16,414 nucleotides of DNA from DATEOR01 sp036279015 (GTDB lineage Bacteria > Actinomycetota > Thermoleophilia > Gaiellales > Gaiellaceae): positions 1 through 16,414 of the forward strand of contig DASUJY010000070.1 in NCBI GenBank assembly GCA_036279015.1, in the 5' to 3' direction. Positions 1 to 7,201 of the stretch are shown one piece after another. The position numbers were made by a program, and so were the translations under genes. The notes beneath the pieces are model-generated. The model saw nothing but the letters and a program-made list of their open reading frames with translations, ran no database searches and had not been told where the DNA came from. Each line of letters starts with the position of its first letter. Positions within the stretch are counted from its first letter, which is position 1.

Positions 1-1
1 G

Positions 2-190
2 GAGACGCTCCCCGGCCCGCTCGAGGCGTTCGTGAAGGTCAACCCCATCTCGATCCTGGCGAGCGCATCGCGCGGGCTGATGGAAGGGACAGCGTCGGGC
101 CAGGACATCGGCATCGTGCTCGGGACCGCGGCTGCGCTCACGGCGGTATTCGCGCCGCTAACGACCCGGCTCTACAGGAGCAAGAGCTGA
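2..190 (+). CDS. ABC-2 type (DrrB-like) transporter permease, C-terminal fragment
   Basis: This is the last 62 codons of a gene that starts before the window and ends at TGA 188-190. The readable tail contains FVKVNPIS, then SRGLMEG, then a hydrophobic segment (IGIVLGTAAALTAVFA) and a short basic end (LYRSKS). The order 'P..F..VNP.S.L..A.RGLM.G' followed by one last helix and a positively charged cytosolic tail is typical of DrrB/ABC-2 permeases, the membrane subunit that pairs with a DrrA-type ATPase to export drugs or lipids. The ATPase partner would be expected upstream, outside the window, so substrate and operon cannot be judged. The family call rests on a short segment and is an inference. 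Confidence 0.7.
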   Translation, partial: ETLPGPLEAFVKVNPISILASASRGLMEGTASGQDIGIVLGTAAALTAVFAPLTTRLYRSKS

Positions 191-210
191 GCGGGGCTCG
201 GCTGGTCGCT

Positions 211-480
211 CTACGCGGCCTGGAACTGCCGGCTGCGAGCTCGCCGCTTGGCCGCCTCGACTTCGCGGTCCTTGGCGGGAGCCGTGGTGACGAGCTCGGC
301 GAGCAGGCGCTCCGAGGCTTCGGCGACGGCGTCGACCGCGCGGGTGAACGCCTCTTCGTTCGCGTGCGACGGCTTCGCAAAGCCGCTGATCTTGCGCACG
401 TACTGAAGGGCGGCGGCGCGCAGTTCCTCGCTCGTCGCCTCGGGCTCGAAGTTGTAGAGCGTCTGGATGCTTCTGCACAT
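211..480 (-). CDS. DUF2277 domain protein
   Basis: This 89-residue protein begins MCRSIQTLYNFEP, continues with EATSEELRAAALQYVRKISGF and contains KPSHANEEAF. This is the signature of the DUF2277 family of small, cytosolic, mostly helical proteins of unknown function, and the length is normal for it. It has no signal peptide or membrane segment. The ATG at 478-480 is preceded by only a weak ribosome-binding sequence. The Cys at position 2 is a family hallmark. It lies alone, divergent from the MFS gene at 540 and converging on the ABC permease tail, with which it leaves 20 bases. Nothing in the sequence points to a biochemical role. Confidence 0.88.
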   Translation of the reverse strand: MCRSIQTLYNFEPEATSEELRAAALQYVRKISGFAKPSHANEEAFTRAVDAVAEASERLLAELVTTAPAKDREVEAAKRRARSRQFQAA

Positions 481-539
481 GGCTTCAGCCTAGCGGCTGT
501 CCGCCCAGGGGCCGGCCGTCTCCTTCGGGAGAGGACATA
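481..539. promoter_or_regulatory. Short divergent intergenic region
   Basis: These 59 bases separate the divergent starts of the DUF2277 gene and the MFS gene, so promoters for both must lie here or just inside the coding regions. I see no convincing -35/-10 pair. The only clear signal is the Shine-Dalgarno for the MFS gene. Confidence 0.4.
527..534 (+). promoter_or_regulatory. Ribosome binding site deciding the GTG start at 540
   Basis: GGGAGAGG lies 5 bases before GTG 540. It supports this GTG over later ATG codons as the start of the transporter. Confidence 0.65.
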
Positions 540-1991
540 GTGGCTCTCGACGCCCGCAGGCGCTGGATCGCGCTCCTCGTCCTCTGCCTCGGCGACCTGA
601 TGATCGTTCTCGACGCGACAATCGTGAACGTCGCCCTCCCCTCGATCCGCGACGATCTCGGCTTCTCGCAGACATCGCTCGCGTGGGTCGCGAACGCCTA
701 TCTCCTGACGTTCGGCGGCTTCCTGCTCCTCTCGGGGAGGCTCGGCGACCTGTACGGCTACCGGCGCCTCTTCCTCGCCGGCATCGCGCTCTTCACTCTT
801 GCCTCGCTCGCGTGCGGGCTCTCGACGACGCAGGGCATGCTCGTCGGCGCGCGCGCCGTGCAGGGCTTCGGCGGCGCGGTCGTATCCGCGGTCGCGCTCT
901 CGCTGATCATGAGGCTCTTCACCGAGGACGCCGACCGCGCGAAGGCGATGGGAGTCTTCGGCTTCGTCGCCGCCGGGGGCGGGACGATCGGCGTCCTGTT
1001 GGGCGGCATCCTCACCGACCTCCTGAGCTGGCACTGGATCTTCCTCGTCAACATCCCGGTCGGGATCGCCGTCTTCGCGCTCTGCCTCAGGCTCCTCCCG
1101 GCCGGCGGCGGGCAGGAAGGCACCCGGCTCGACGTCGGCGGCGCGGTGACAGTCACGGCCGCGCTCATGCTCGCCGTGTACGCGATCGTGAACGGGAACG
1201 GAAACGGGTGGACGTCGGCCGAGACGCTGGGCCTGCTCGGCGCGGCGGTCGTGCTCCTCGGCGTTTTCCTGGCGATCGAGGCGCGCGTCCCGGCGCCGCT
1301 CATGCCGCTCGGCCTCTTCCGCCACCGCAATCTCTCGGTCGCGAACACGACCGGCGTGCTCGCGGCCGCGTCGATGTTCGCCTTCTTCTTCCTCTCGGCG
1401 CTCTACCTGCAGCTCGTCCTCGGCTACAGCCCGCTCGAGGTCGGCCTCGCGTACCTGCCGAACTCGCTCATCATGGGCGCCCTCTCGCTCGGCCTCTCCG
1501 CGAAGCTCGTGATGCGGTTCGGGATCAAGCCGCCGCTCGTCGTCGGAATGCTCCTGAACGCGGCCGCCCTCGTCCTCTTCGCGCGAGCCCCCGTGGACGG
1601 GAGCTTCGCGGTCGACCTCCTGCCGAGCCTCGTGCTCCTCGGCCTCGGCGCCGGGATCGCGTTCAACCCCATGCTGCTCGCCGCGATGGGCGACGTCGAG
1701 CAGGACGAGGCCGGGCTCGCCTCCGGCGTCGTCAACACCGCCTTCATGATGGGCGGGGCACTCGGCCTGGCGATCCTCGCGAGCCTGGCGGCCTCCCGCA
1801 CCGACGATCTGCTCTCCTCCGGCCACGGCCAGCTCGAGGCGCTCAACGGCGGCTACCACGTCGCCTTTCTCGTGGGCGCCGCCTTCGCCGTCGCGGCGGC
1901 CGTCATCGGCGGCGTGCTCCTGCGTCCGAAGGCCCAGCCGGAGCCCGGCCCGGGAGAGCCGCTCGGCTCACCGGCAGTGGAGCTCGATTAG
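540..1991 (+). CDS. MFS transporter, DHA2 (EmrB/QacA) drug:proton antiporter family
   Basis: This 483-residue integral membrane protein is almost hydrophobic throughout, as expected for 14 helices. The first helix carries LDATIVNVALPSI, the usual DHA2 signature in TM1. The loop after TM2 has GRLGDLYGYRR, a form of MFS motif A. GGGTIGVLLGGILTDLLSW then HWIFLVNIPVG matches the motif C region that marks antiporters. It probably exports small amphipathic compounds with proton influx, but the substrate is unknown. The GTG start is fixed by a good Shine-Dalgarno. The next gene begins 4 bases after the stop, so the two are probably co-transcribed. Leucine codons are strongly CTC-biased: about 18 CTC to 4 CTG in the first 100 codons. 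Confidence 0.93.
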   Translation: MALDARRRWIALLVLCLGDLMIVLDATIVNVALPSIRDDLGFSQTSLAWVANAYLLTFGGFLLLSGRLGDLYGYRRLFLAGIALFTLASLACGLSTTQGMLVGARAVQGFGGAVVSAVALSLIMRLFTEDADRAKAMGVFGFVAAGGGTIGVLLGGILTDLLSWHWIFLVNIPVGIAVFALCLRLLPAGGGQEGTRLDVGGAVTVTAALMLAVYAIVNGNGNGWTSAETLGLLGAAVVLLGVFLAIEARVPAPLMPLGLFRHRNLSVANTTGVLAAASMFAFFFLSALYLQLVLGYSPLEVGLAYLPNSLIMGALSLGLSAKLVMRFGIKPPLVVGMLLNAAALVLFARAPVDGSFAVDLLPSLVLLGLGAGIAFNPMLLAAMGDVEQDEAGLASGVVNTAFMMGGALGLAILASLAASRTDDLLSSGHGQLEALNGGYHVAFLVGAAFAVAAAVIGGVLLRPKAQPEPGPGEPLGSPAVELD

Positions 1992-1995
1992 CCTC

Positions 1996-2637
1996 GTGGC
2001 TACGGTCTTCGCCGAGATCACCATGTCGCTCGACGGATTCGTCGCCGGGCCCAACCCGACGCTCGAGGAACCGCTCGGTCACAACGGCGAGCGGCTGCAC
2101 GAGTGGGCCTTCGAGGCCGCCGGGTGGCGGGAGGCCCACGGTCTGCCGGGCGGGGAGGCGAACGTGGACTCCGAGCTCATCGAGGAATCGCGTGCGACCA
2201 CCGGCGCCGTCGTCATGGGCCGGAAGATGTTCAGCGGCGGAAGCGGCGGCTGGGAGGACGACCCGCGGGCGAGCGGCTGGTGGGGCGACGACCCGCCGTT
2301 CCACGTTCCCGTCTTCGTCCTCACGAGCCACCCGCGCGAGCCGCTGGCGATGGAAGGTGGAACGACGTTCACGTTCGTGACCGACGGGATCGAGGCGGCC
2401 CTCGCACGGGCCCGCGAGGCGGCCGGCGAGCGGGACGTGCTGGTCGCCGGCGGGGCCAGCGCCGTGCAGCAGTCCCTCGCAGCAGGTCAGATCGACGAGC
2501 TGCGCCTCCACGTCGCGCCGCTCCTCCTCGGAGGGGGAACCCGCCTTTTCGCCGAGGAGAGCGACCCGCGCGACCTCGAGGTCACGCGGGTCGTCGCATC
2601 CCCGAAGGTGACGCACGTCTTCCTCAGCGTCTCCTGA
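1996..2637 (+). CDS. Dihydrofolate reductase family protein (RibD C-terminal fold)
   Basis: This 213-residue cytosolic protein starts with the DHFR/RibD-fold strand ITMSLDGFVAGP, has VVMGRKMF near the middle (nucleotide-binding region) and VLVAGGASAVQQSL followed by IDELRLHVAPLLLGGGTRLF at the end. These are the conserved blocks of the YyaP/RibD_C-like reductases. The family is thought to use NADPH, but substrates are rarely known, and this form lacks features that would mark a true folate or riboflavin enzyme. The start is GTG, 4 bases after the MFS stop, with a poor ribosome-binding site, which suggests translational coupling. It ends exactly where the convergent SIMPL gene ends (TGA|TCA). 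A second, more RibD-like paralogue lies at 11499. Confidence 0.88.
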   Translation: MATVFAEITMSLDGFVAGPNPTLEEPLGHNGERLHEWAFEAAGWREAHGLPGGEANVDSELIEESRATTGAVVMGRKMFSGGSGGWEDDPRASGWWGDDPPFHVPVFVLTSHPREPLAMEGGTTFTFVTDGIEAALARAREAAGERDVLVAGGASAVQQSLAAGQIDELRLHVAPLLLGGGTRLFAEESDPRDLEVTRVVASPKVTHVFLSVS

Positions 2638-3402
2638 TCAGGCTCCTACGATCGCGAAGGTGATCGTGAGCGTCGCCGACACCTGCTGCGTGCCCGGCTC
2701 TACGGGGGCGACCTCGGCCCCGGCCGCGCGGTCGTAGAGCACCGGGCCCGGGACCGAGCCGCCTCCCTCGGCGATCGCAACGGGCGCGCCCAGCGAGACA
2801 CCCGCCTTGGCAGCGATCGCCTCGGCGTGGCTCCTCGCGTCGTCGAAGGCCGCGTCGACGGCCGCCCGGTAGGGCGCATCGGTGTCGGAGGGACGGAGGT
2901 TCGGTCCGTAGACGTCGTTCGCTCCCGCGCTCACCGCCGCGTCGATCGTCTTGCCCGCCGCGTCGAGGTTCCGCACGGTCGCGGCAACCGTGCTCGACGC
3001 CGAGTAGCCGGTCACGGTACGTCCGTCGTCCGTGGTCTCGGGATAGACCGACACCTCCTGGGTGCGCAGGTCCTCCTTGCCGACACCGGCGTTTCGCAGG
3101 GCCTCGACGATCTTCTTCATCGTCGCCGCATTGGCCGCGAGCGCCTCGGAGGCGGTCCCTCCGCGCGAGCGGACGCCGAAGCTCCACTCGGCAACGTCGG
3201 GGACGACATCCGCAGTGCCGGTTCCGACGACGGTGATGCCGTTGACCGCGACTCCGGCCGGCGGCGGGCTCTGAACCGCTGCCGAGAGAGCGTTCGTCCC
3301 CACCTCCCCCGAGAAGGCGGCGTCTGATCCTTCGTTTCCTCCTCCGCACCCGGCCGAGGCGAGCGCGACGGCGGCAAGCGCTGAGAGCACGACGAGCTTC
3401 AT
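2638..3402 (-). CDS. SIMPL (DUF541) domain lipoprotein
   Basis: This 254-residue secreted protein has a signal sequence MKLVVLSALAAVALASAGC with probable lipid attachment at Cys19, although the -3 residue is Ser rather than the usual Leu. Then comes a Gly/Ser/Asp linker and, from about residue 45, the SIMPL domain: ITVVGTGTADVVPDVAEW at its start, NAATMKKIVEALRNAGV (helix), DLRTQEVSVYP, and DAFDDARSHAEAIAAKAGV-like helix near the end. SIMPL proteins form oligomeric rings outside the membrane, with no agreed enzymatic role. The frame stays open to 3609, but the ATG at 3402 is preferred. It gives a clean signal peptide and is preceded by GGAGG 4 bases away. It is divergent from the lipoprotein-kinase pair at 3495. 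Confidence 0.88.
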   Translation of the reverse strand: MKLVVLSALAAVALASAGCGGGNEGSDAAFSGEVGTNALSAAVQSPPPAGVAVNGITVVGTGTADVVPDVAEWSFGVRSRGGTASEALAANAATMKKIVEALRNAGVGKEDLRTQEVSVYPETTDDGRTVTGYSASSTVAATVRNLDAAGKTIDAAVSAGANDVYGPNLRPSDTDAPYRAAVDAAFDDARSHAEAIAAKAGVSLGAPVAIAEGGGSVPGPVLYDRAAGAEVAPVEPGTQQVSATLTITFAIVGA

Positions 3403-3494
3403 GGTTCCTCCGATCGTGATTTGCAGCGCTTTCGACTGGAAAACGAGGTGCGACGTTCCCGCTTGCGAGGAATAGCGCGCGCACCGACGGGGAT
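3403..3494. promoter_or_regulatory. Divergent intergenic region between two lipoprotein genes
   Basis: These 92 bases lie between the divergent starts of the SIMPL lipoprotein and the kinase-operon lipoprotein. The stretch is less GC-rich than the flanking genes and must serve both. GGAGG (minus strand, 3407-3411) sits before the SIMPL start. No reliable -35/-10 pair could be assigned by eye. Confidence 0.4.
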
Positions 3495-3983
3495 ATGAAC
3501 CGGATGCGGCTCTCGACAGCCTTCGCCGCGCTTGCCTCCGGGGCCCTGCTCGCCGGCTGCGGCGGCTCGACCTCGGACGTGAGGCAGCAGTCGCTGCCCG
3601 GGATCCCACCCTCGGTCGCCCAGCCGCTCGCCGCCGCGAGCGATTCGATCGCGGACAGGCTCGACGCAGGCGACGAGTGCGGCGCCGCCAAGCAGGCCGA
3701 CGCCCTGAAGGAGGCCGCGGACGAGGCGATCTCGAGCGGCCGAATCCCGGCCGCCTACCAGGACGAGGTCGAGCGCGCGGTCACCGCGCTCCAGGAGAAC
3801 GTCAACTGCGAATCGCCAGGCAAGGGACACGGCCACGACAAGGGCCATGCGGACAACGGCAAGGGCGAGAAGAAAGGGCACTCCAAGCACGAGGACGACG
3901 ACCAGGGCGATGACGCCACGACCACGACCACGGCGGCGACGACGACCACGACGGCGACCACCACGACCGAGGACGGCGGATGA
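3495..3983 (+). CDS. Putative lipoprotein with charged His/Lys/Asp region and Thr-rich C-terminus
   Basis: I do not recognise a named family for this 162-residue protein. It has a signal peptide ending in the lipobox LLAGC (Cys22), then a Ser/Gly/Pro linker, and from about residue 38 to 105 a helical domain with two cysteines (62 and 105) that could form a disulfide. A very polar stretch (about 108-140) rich in His, Lys, Gly and Asp follows, then an almost pure Thr/Ala run (141-158). The protein should be anchored outside the membrane. The polar tail might bind metal or cell-wall polymer, and the Thr run could be glycosylated; both are guesses. An alternative ATG lies at 3504. Its stop overlaps the kinase start (ATGA, 3980-3983), so the two are made together and may act as sensor and kinase. 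Confidence 0.78.
   Translation: MNRMRLSTAFAALASGALLAGCGGSTSDVRQQSLPGIPPSVAQPLAAASDSIADRLDAGDECGAAKQADALKEAADEAISSGRIPAAYQDEVERAVTALQENVNCESPGKGHGHDKGHADNGKGEKKGHSKHEDDDQGDDATTTTTAATTTTTATTTTEDGG
3915..3968 (+). repeat. ACG/ACC codon repeat encoding a Thr-rich tail
   Basis: This 54-base low-complexity tract is built almost wholly of ACG and ACC (Thr) codons with a few GCG/GCC (Ala). It encodes residues 141-158 of the lipoprotein. The repeat makes length variation by slippage plausible, and changes in multiples of three would keep the frame into the overlapping kinase start. Confidence 0.8.
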
Positions 3984-5104
3984 GCATCCAGGAGCTCGCC
4001 GGCGGGCGCTACCGCGTCGAGAAGGTCCTCGGCCGCGGCGGCATGGCCACAGTCTATCTCGCCAGGGACGACGAGCTCGACCGCCCGGTGGCGATCAAGG
4101 TGCTCGCGCCGCACCTGGCCGGCGACCCGACTTTCCGCGACCGGTTCGTGCGCGAGGCCCGGCTCGCGGCCCAGCTCTCGCACCCGAACGTCGTCCAGAT
4201 CTTCGACGCGGGCGAGGACGACGGCAGCCCGTACATCGTGATGGAGTGCGTGGCGGGCCCATCGCTGGCGGACGAGCTCGGCGCGCACGGCCGGCTGTCC
4301 GCGGGCCGCGTGGTCGCGCTCGGCCTTCAGGTCTGCGCCGGACTCGAGCACGCGCACACCGCCGGGCTCGTGCACAGGGACATCAAGCCCGGCAACCTGC
4401 TCCTCTCAGACGACGACACGGTGAAGATCGCCGACTTCGGTATCGCCCGCGCCGCCGAGACGACCCGCCTGACGGAGATGGGGAGCGTGCTCGGGACCGC
4501 TGCCTACCTCTCGCCCGAGCAGGCGCTCGGCGAGGAGGTGACGGGCGCGGCCGACATCTACTCCTGTGGCTGCGTCCTCTACGAGTGCCTCGTCGGACGG
4601 ACGCCCTACGTCTTCGAGACGCTCGCGGAGCTGGCCGTCAAGCACAGGGAGGAGCCCGTGCCGCCGCTCCGCGAGATCGATCCTGACCTCTCGCCCGAGC
4701 TCGAGGAGGTCGTGATGCGCTCGCTCGCGCGCAATCCGGCCTACCGGCCTCCCTCGGCAGCGGCGCTCGCGCAGGACCTCGCCGCGACGGCTCCCGAAGC
4801 GGTGACGCGCCCCCTCCCCCGGGCGAGCGGGGCCCGCGACTCGGACGTGCGGACGGAGCCGCTCCGACGCGGGCCGAGCCACCCGCCCCGCCGGCCCCGA
4901 ATCGATCGGCGGGCGCTGCTCGCGCTCGCCCTCCTCGCCCTCATCGTGGCGGCGATCGCCGCCACGGTAGCGCTCACGTCGGGCGGCGGGGGCTCGAACG
5001 GCGTGCCCGCTGGGCCGGCGAGAATCGAGCCGGTGTCGCAGAGCGGGGACCCGGGCGACGATGCCCGCAGCCTCGCGGACTGGCTGCGCTCGAACTCCGG
5101 CTAG
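3980..5104 (+). CDS. Membrane-anchored Ser/Thr protein kinase (PknB-like, no PASTA)
   Basis: This 374-residue Hanks-type kinase has all key residues: glycine-rich loop GRGGMATVY (18-26), VAIK with catalytic Lys40, Glu59 in the C-helix, HRDIKPGN (His132, Asp134, Asn139), DFG (152-154), an activation loop with several Thr residues, and SPE (178-180) in place of APE. A Pro/Arg-rich juxtamembrane linker (about 270-310) leads to one transmembrane helix (311-333). Only about 40 residues lie outside, without PASTA repeats or another recognisable sensor. It should phosphorylate cytosolic or membrane targets in the manner of actinobacterial PknA/B/D. The external signal may come from the lipoprotein encoded just before it, which overlaps by ATGA. 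Its stop overlaps the stop of the convergent MFS gene (CTAG). Confidence 0.95.
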   Translation: MSIQELAGGRYRVEKVLGRGGMATVYLARDDELDRPVAIKVLAPHLAGDPTFRDRFVREARLAAQLSHPNVVQIFDAGEDDGSPYIVMECVAGPSLADELGAHGRLSAGRVVALGLQVCAGLEHAHTAGLVHRDIKPGNLLLSDDDTVKIADFGIARAAETTRLTEMGSVLGTAAYLSPEQALGEEVTGAADIYSCGCVLYECLVGRTPYVFETLAELAVKHREEPVPPLREIDPDLSPELEEVVMRSLARNPAYRPPSAAALAQDLAATAPEAVTRPLPRASGARDSDVRTEPLRRGPSHPPRRPRIDRRALLALALLALIVAAIAATVALTSGGGGSNGVPAGPARIEPVSQSGDPGDDARSLADWLRSNSG

Positions 5105-6483
5105 GTGCTCGAGGAGAGCTCGGGCTTGGTCGCCGCCGACGTGACGATCTCGCGGTCGTGGACGAACACGAACGTCGCGACGATCGAGGCCGCACCGAGG
5201 GCGACGAGGAACCAGAATGCCCAGGCGAATCCGGAGGTCAGTGCCTCCGGCTGCGACGTGCCGCCCTGCACGAGGGTCGTGAAGTGGCTCGTCGCGATCG
5301 TCGAGGCGACCGCCACGCCGATCGCGCCCCCGATCTGCTGCGACGTGTTGATGAGGCCCGAGCCGAGGCCCGCCTCGTGCTCGGCCACGCCGGCCAGGGC
5401 CGCGATCGTCACAGGCACGAAGGAGAAGGCGATTCCGACGCCCACTGCGAGGTAGCCGACCAGGAGGTCGTCCACGTACGAGCCGCCGACGGAGATCTGC
5501 GTGTACCAGAGCATGCCCACCGTCATGAGGGCGAGGCCGGTGGCGAGGATCGGCTTGACGCCGACCTTCGTCACGAGCGCCTGGGCCAGGCCGGCGGACA
5601 CCACCGCCGTTCCCGCTGTCGTGAGGAACGTGAGGCCGGCTTTGAGCGCAGAGTAGCCGAGCACCTGCTGGACGTAGAGCGTGAGGAGGAAGAAGTTCGC
5701 GAAGACGACTGCGCCCAGAACCAGGCCGACGATGTTCGCGCCGGCGACGGTGCGCACCTTGAAGATCCGGAGCGGCATGAGGGGCTGCTCGACCCGCATC
5801 TCGATGACGACGAAGGAGATGAGCAGGGCAGCGGAGAGGATGAGGAGCCCGATCGTGCGCGCCGACCCCCAGCCCACGTCGGGGGCCTTCGAGATCGTGT
5901 AGACGAGCAGGGCGAGCCCCACCGTGACCGACAGGGCTCCTGCGACGTCGTAACGGCGCCGCGCGACGTCGATGCGGCTCTCGTTGACGAGCGAGAGCGT
6001 GAGGGCGAGCACGCCGACGCCCACGGGCACGTTGACGAAGAAGATCCACTCCCAGCCGAGGTACTTCGTGAGAATCCCGCCCATGAGAACGCCGACCGCG
6101 GCGCCGCTCCCGCCGACCGCGCCCCAGATGCCGAGCGCCTTGTTCCGCTCGGCCCCCTCACGGAAGCAGGTCGTGACGATCGCCAGCGCGGCTGGCGAGA
6201 CGATCGCGGCACCGAGACCCTGCACGGCGCGCGAGGCGATCAGGACGCTTTCGCTGTTGGCGAGGCCGCAGACGAGCGACGCGGCCGTGAAGACCCCGAC
6301 GCCGACCATGAAGACGCGGCGGCGGCCGAGCAGGTCGGCCGCCCGGCCGGCGAGGAGAAGAAAGCCGCCGAAGGTGATCGCGTAGGCGCTGATCACCCAC
6401 TGCAGGTTCTCCTGCGAGAAGTCGAGCGCCTCCCCGATCGAGGGGAGCGCGACGTTGACGATCGAGACGTCGAGGACGGTCAT
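5101..6483 (-). CDS. MFS transporter, DHA2 (EmrB/QacA) family, start uncertain
   Basis: This 460-residue, very hydrophobic protein has the TM1 signature MTVLDVSIVNVALPSI, motif A-like GRAADLLGRRR, and AVGVLMGGILTKYLGW followed by EWIFFVNVPVG (motif C region). It is a second 14-helix proton-driven exporter of unknown substrate, related to the one at 540. The first ATG in frame (6483) lies inside TM1 and has no Shine-Dalgarno. The open frame continues upstream with RWKALALVCVAFF, the usual start of TM1 in this family, and a strong GGAGGGG lies at 6552-6558. No ATG, GTG, TTG or CTG is in frame between that site and 6483. The true N-terminus is probably about 21 codons longer, perhaps at GTC 6544-6546. 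It follows the cysteine hydrolase gene by about 30 bases, so the two form an operon. Confidence 0.9.
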   Translation of the reverse strand: MTVLDVSIVNVALPSIGEALDFSQENLQWVISAYAITFGGFLLLAGRAADLLGRRRVFMVGVGVFTAASLVCGLANSESVLIASRAVQGLGAAIVSPAALAIVTTCFREGAERNKALGIWGAVGGSGAAVGVLMGGILTKYLGWEWIFFVNVPVGVGVLALTLSLVNESRIDVARRRYDVAGALSVTVGLALLVYTISKAPDVGWGSARTIGLLILSAALLISFVVIEMRVEQPLMPLRIFKVRTVAGANIVGLVLGAVVFANFFLLTLYVQQVLGYSALKAGLTFLTTAGTAVVSAGLAQALVTKVGVKPILATGLALMTVGMLWYTQISVGGSYVDDLLVGYLAVGVGIAFSFVPVTIAALAGVAEHEAGLGSGLINTSQQIGGAIGVAVASTIATSHFTTLVQGGTSQPEALTSGFAWAFWFLVALGAASIVATFVFVHDREIVTSAATKPELSSST

Positions 6484-6551
6484 GAAGAAGGCGACGCAGA
6501 CGAGCGCGAGCGCCTTCCAGCGGCGTGGGTCAGGTGCCGTGACGACGATGG

Positions 6552-6558
6552 CCCCTCC
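6552..6558 (-). promoter_or_regulatory. Strong Shine-Dalgarno without a canonical start codon downstream
   Basis: GGAGGGG on the minus strand lies just after the hydrolase stop. It is followed in the MFS frame by ATC, GTC, GTC and ACG. The first GTC would sit at the ideal 5-base spacing. Confidence 0.55.
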
Positions 6559-6577
6559 AACGTAGCGCTTTCCGCAG

Positions 6578-7105
6578 CTATTCCGAAGGGCGGACGACCT
6601 CGATGCCGTCGATGCGCGCGAGCCGCTCGAGCGCCGACACCTCGTCGGCCGGGTCGACGCTCGCCGAGGCGTCGCCGCGCACCGTGACAGCTAGGCCTCG
6701 AGATTCGGCGTCGGTCGCCGTCTGGAGGACGCACATCTCAGTCGCGGTTCCGGCGAGAACGACCCTGTCCGCCCCGAGCTCGTCGAGGACCGCTGCAAGC
6801 CGGGTTCCCTCGAACGCCGAGTAGGCGTCCTTGAGCAGGACGATGTCTTCCGCCCGCGGAGCCAGCGCGGCGACGAGGGTTCCCGCCTTCCCGTGCTCGA
6901 GCGCTTCGTGCACGAGCCCGTGCCAATCGGAGCCCCAGCGGTTGGCCCCGTCGTTGGCGTACACGACCGGGACGCCGCGCTCGCGCGACTCGGCGAGCAG
7001 CGCGAGCAATCGAGGGTGCCGGCGACGGTAGCTCTCGAGCAGCGCGTCGCCGTCCTCGTGGCGGAAGTCCTTGAGCACGTCGACGAGGAGGAGCGCGTCG
7101 GCCAT
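6578..7105 (-). CDS. Cysteine hydrolase, isochorismatase-like family
   Basis: This 175-residue cytosolic protein has the triad of the isochorismatase-like hydrolases: Asp9 in LLLVDVLKDF, Lys92 in LLKDAYSAFEGT, and nucleophile Cys125 in GTATEMCVLQTA. The length is typical. Members hydrolyse amides or enol ethers (nicotinamide, N-carbamoyl compounds, isochorismate). The sequence does not tell which, although the short, single-domain form resembles the nicotinamidase-related branch rather than siderophore isochorismatases. The ATG at 7105 is fixed by a perfect AAGGAGGTGA. The gene is first in a two-gene minus-strand operon with the MFS exporter, so it may act on a compound handled by that transporter. 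That link is inferred from position only. Confidence 0.92.
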   Translation of the reverse strand: MADALLLVDVLKDFRHEDGDALLESYRRRHPRLLALLAESRERGVPVVYANDGANRWGSDWHGLVHEALEHGKAGTLVAALAPRAEDIVLLKDAYSAFEGTRLAAVLDELGADRVVLAGTATEMCVLQTATDAESRGLAVTVRGDASASVDPADEVSALERLARIDGIEVVRPSE

Positions 7106-7201
7106 CTCTCACCTCCTTCCCACGCCGGGCCGGCGCTGCAACCAGAGATCGTCCCGAGGCTGCTTCAATCCGGGGCTCCCCGCCTTGCGTAGGTCCGTTC
7201 G
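7106..7201. promoter_or_regulatory. Divergent intergenic region upstream of the pterin-like cluster
   Basis: These 96 bases separate the hydrolase operon (minus) from the eight-kilobase biosynthetic cluster (plus). It is the only non-coding space upstream of the first cluster gene, so the main cluster promoter is expected here. A short inverted element CGGGG-CT-CCCCG lies at 7171-7182, with too small a loop to be a normal hairpin. It could be an operator half-site pair, but I cannot support that. No clear -35/-10 was found. Confidence 0.4.
7109..7118 (-). promoter_or_regulatory. Perfect extended Shine-Dalgarno for the cysteine hydrolase
   Basis: AAGGAGGTGA on the minus strand, 3 bases before ATG 7105 (8 bases counted from the GGAGG core's start region), matches the 16S anti-Shine-Dalgarno over ten bases. 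It is the strongest ribosome-binding site in the window and predicts high translation. Confidence 0.8.

Noticed and set aside
487..492. TAGGCT on the minus strand 6 bases before the DUF2277 ATG, suggestive of a -10 for a leaderless transcript.
   Set aside because: A six-base match with no -35 is too weak to support in this base composition.
138..1859. Long minus-strand open frame opposite the first MFS gene, and similar long Arg/Glu-rich frames elsewhere (for example 683-2380, 5158-6687, 9788-11800, 12901-15288).
   Set aside because: Their composition (Arg, Glu, Ala, Pro, Gly) is that of GC-rich shadow frames, they have no domain motifs, and each lies over a gene with clear family signatures.
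3440..3470. GGGAAC and CGTT on the minus strand upstream of the SIMPL gene, resembling an ECF sigma promoter.
   Set aside because: The spacing between the two elements is about 9 bases, not the 16-17 expected, so they do not form a promoter.
3915..3968. ACG/ACC tract considered as a CRISPR-like or regulatory repeat.
   Set aside because: It lies in frame inside a coding region, encodes a Thr run and has no spacers.
7171..7182. Inverted element CGGGG-CT-CCCCG before the cluster.
   Set aside because: A two-base loop cannot form a normal hairpin, and such short symmetrical runs are common in GC-rich DNA.
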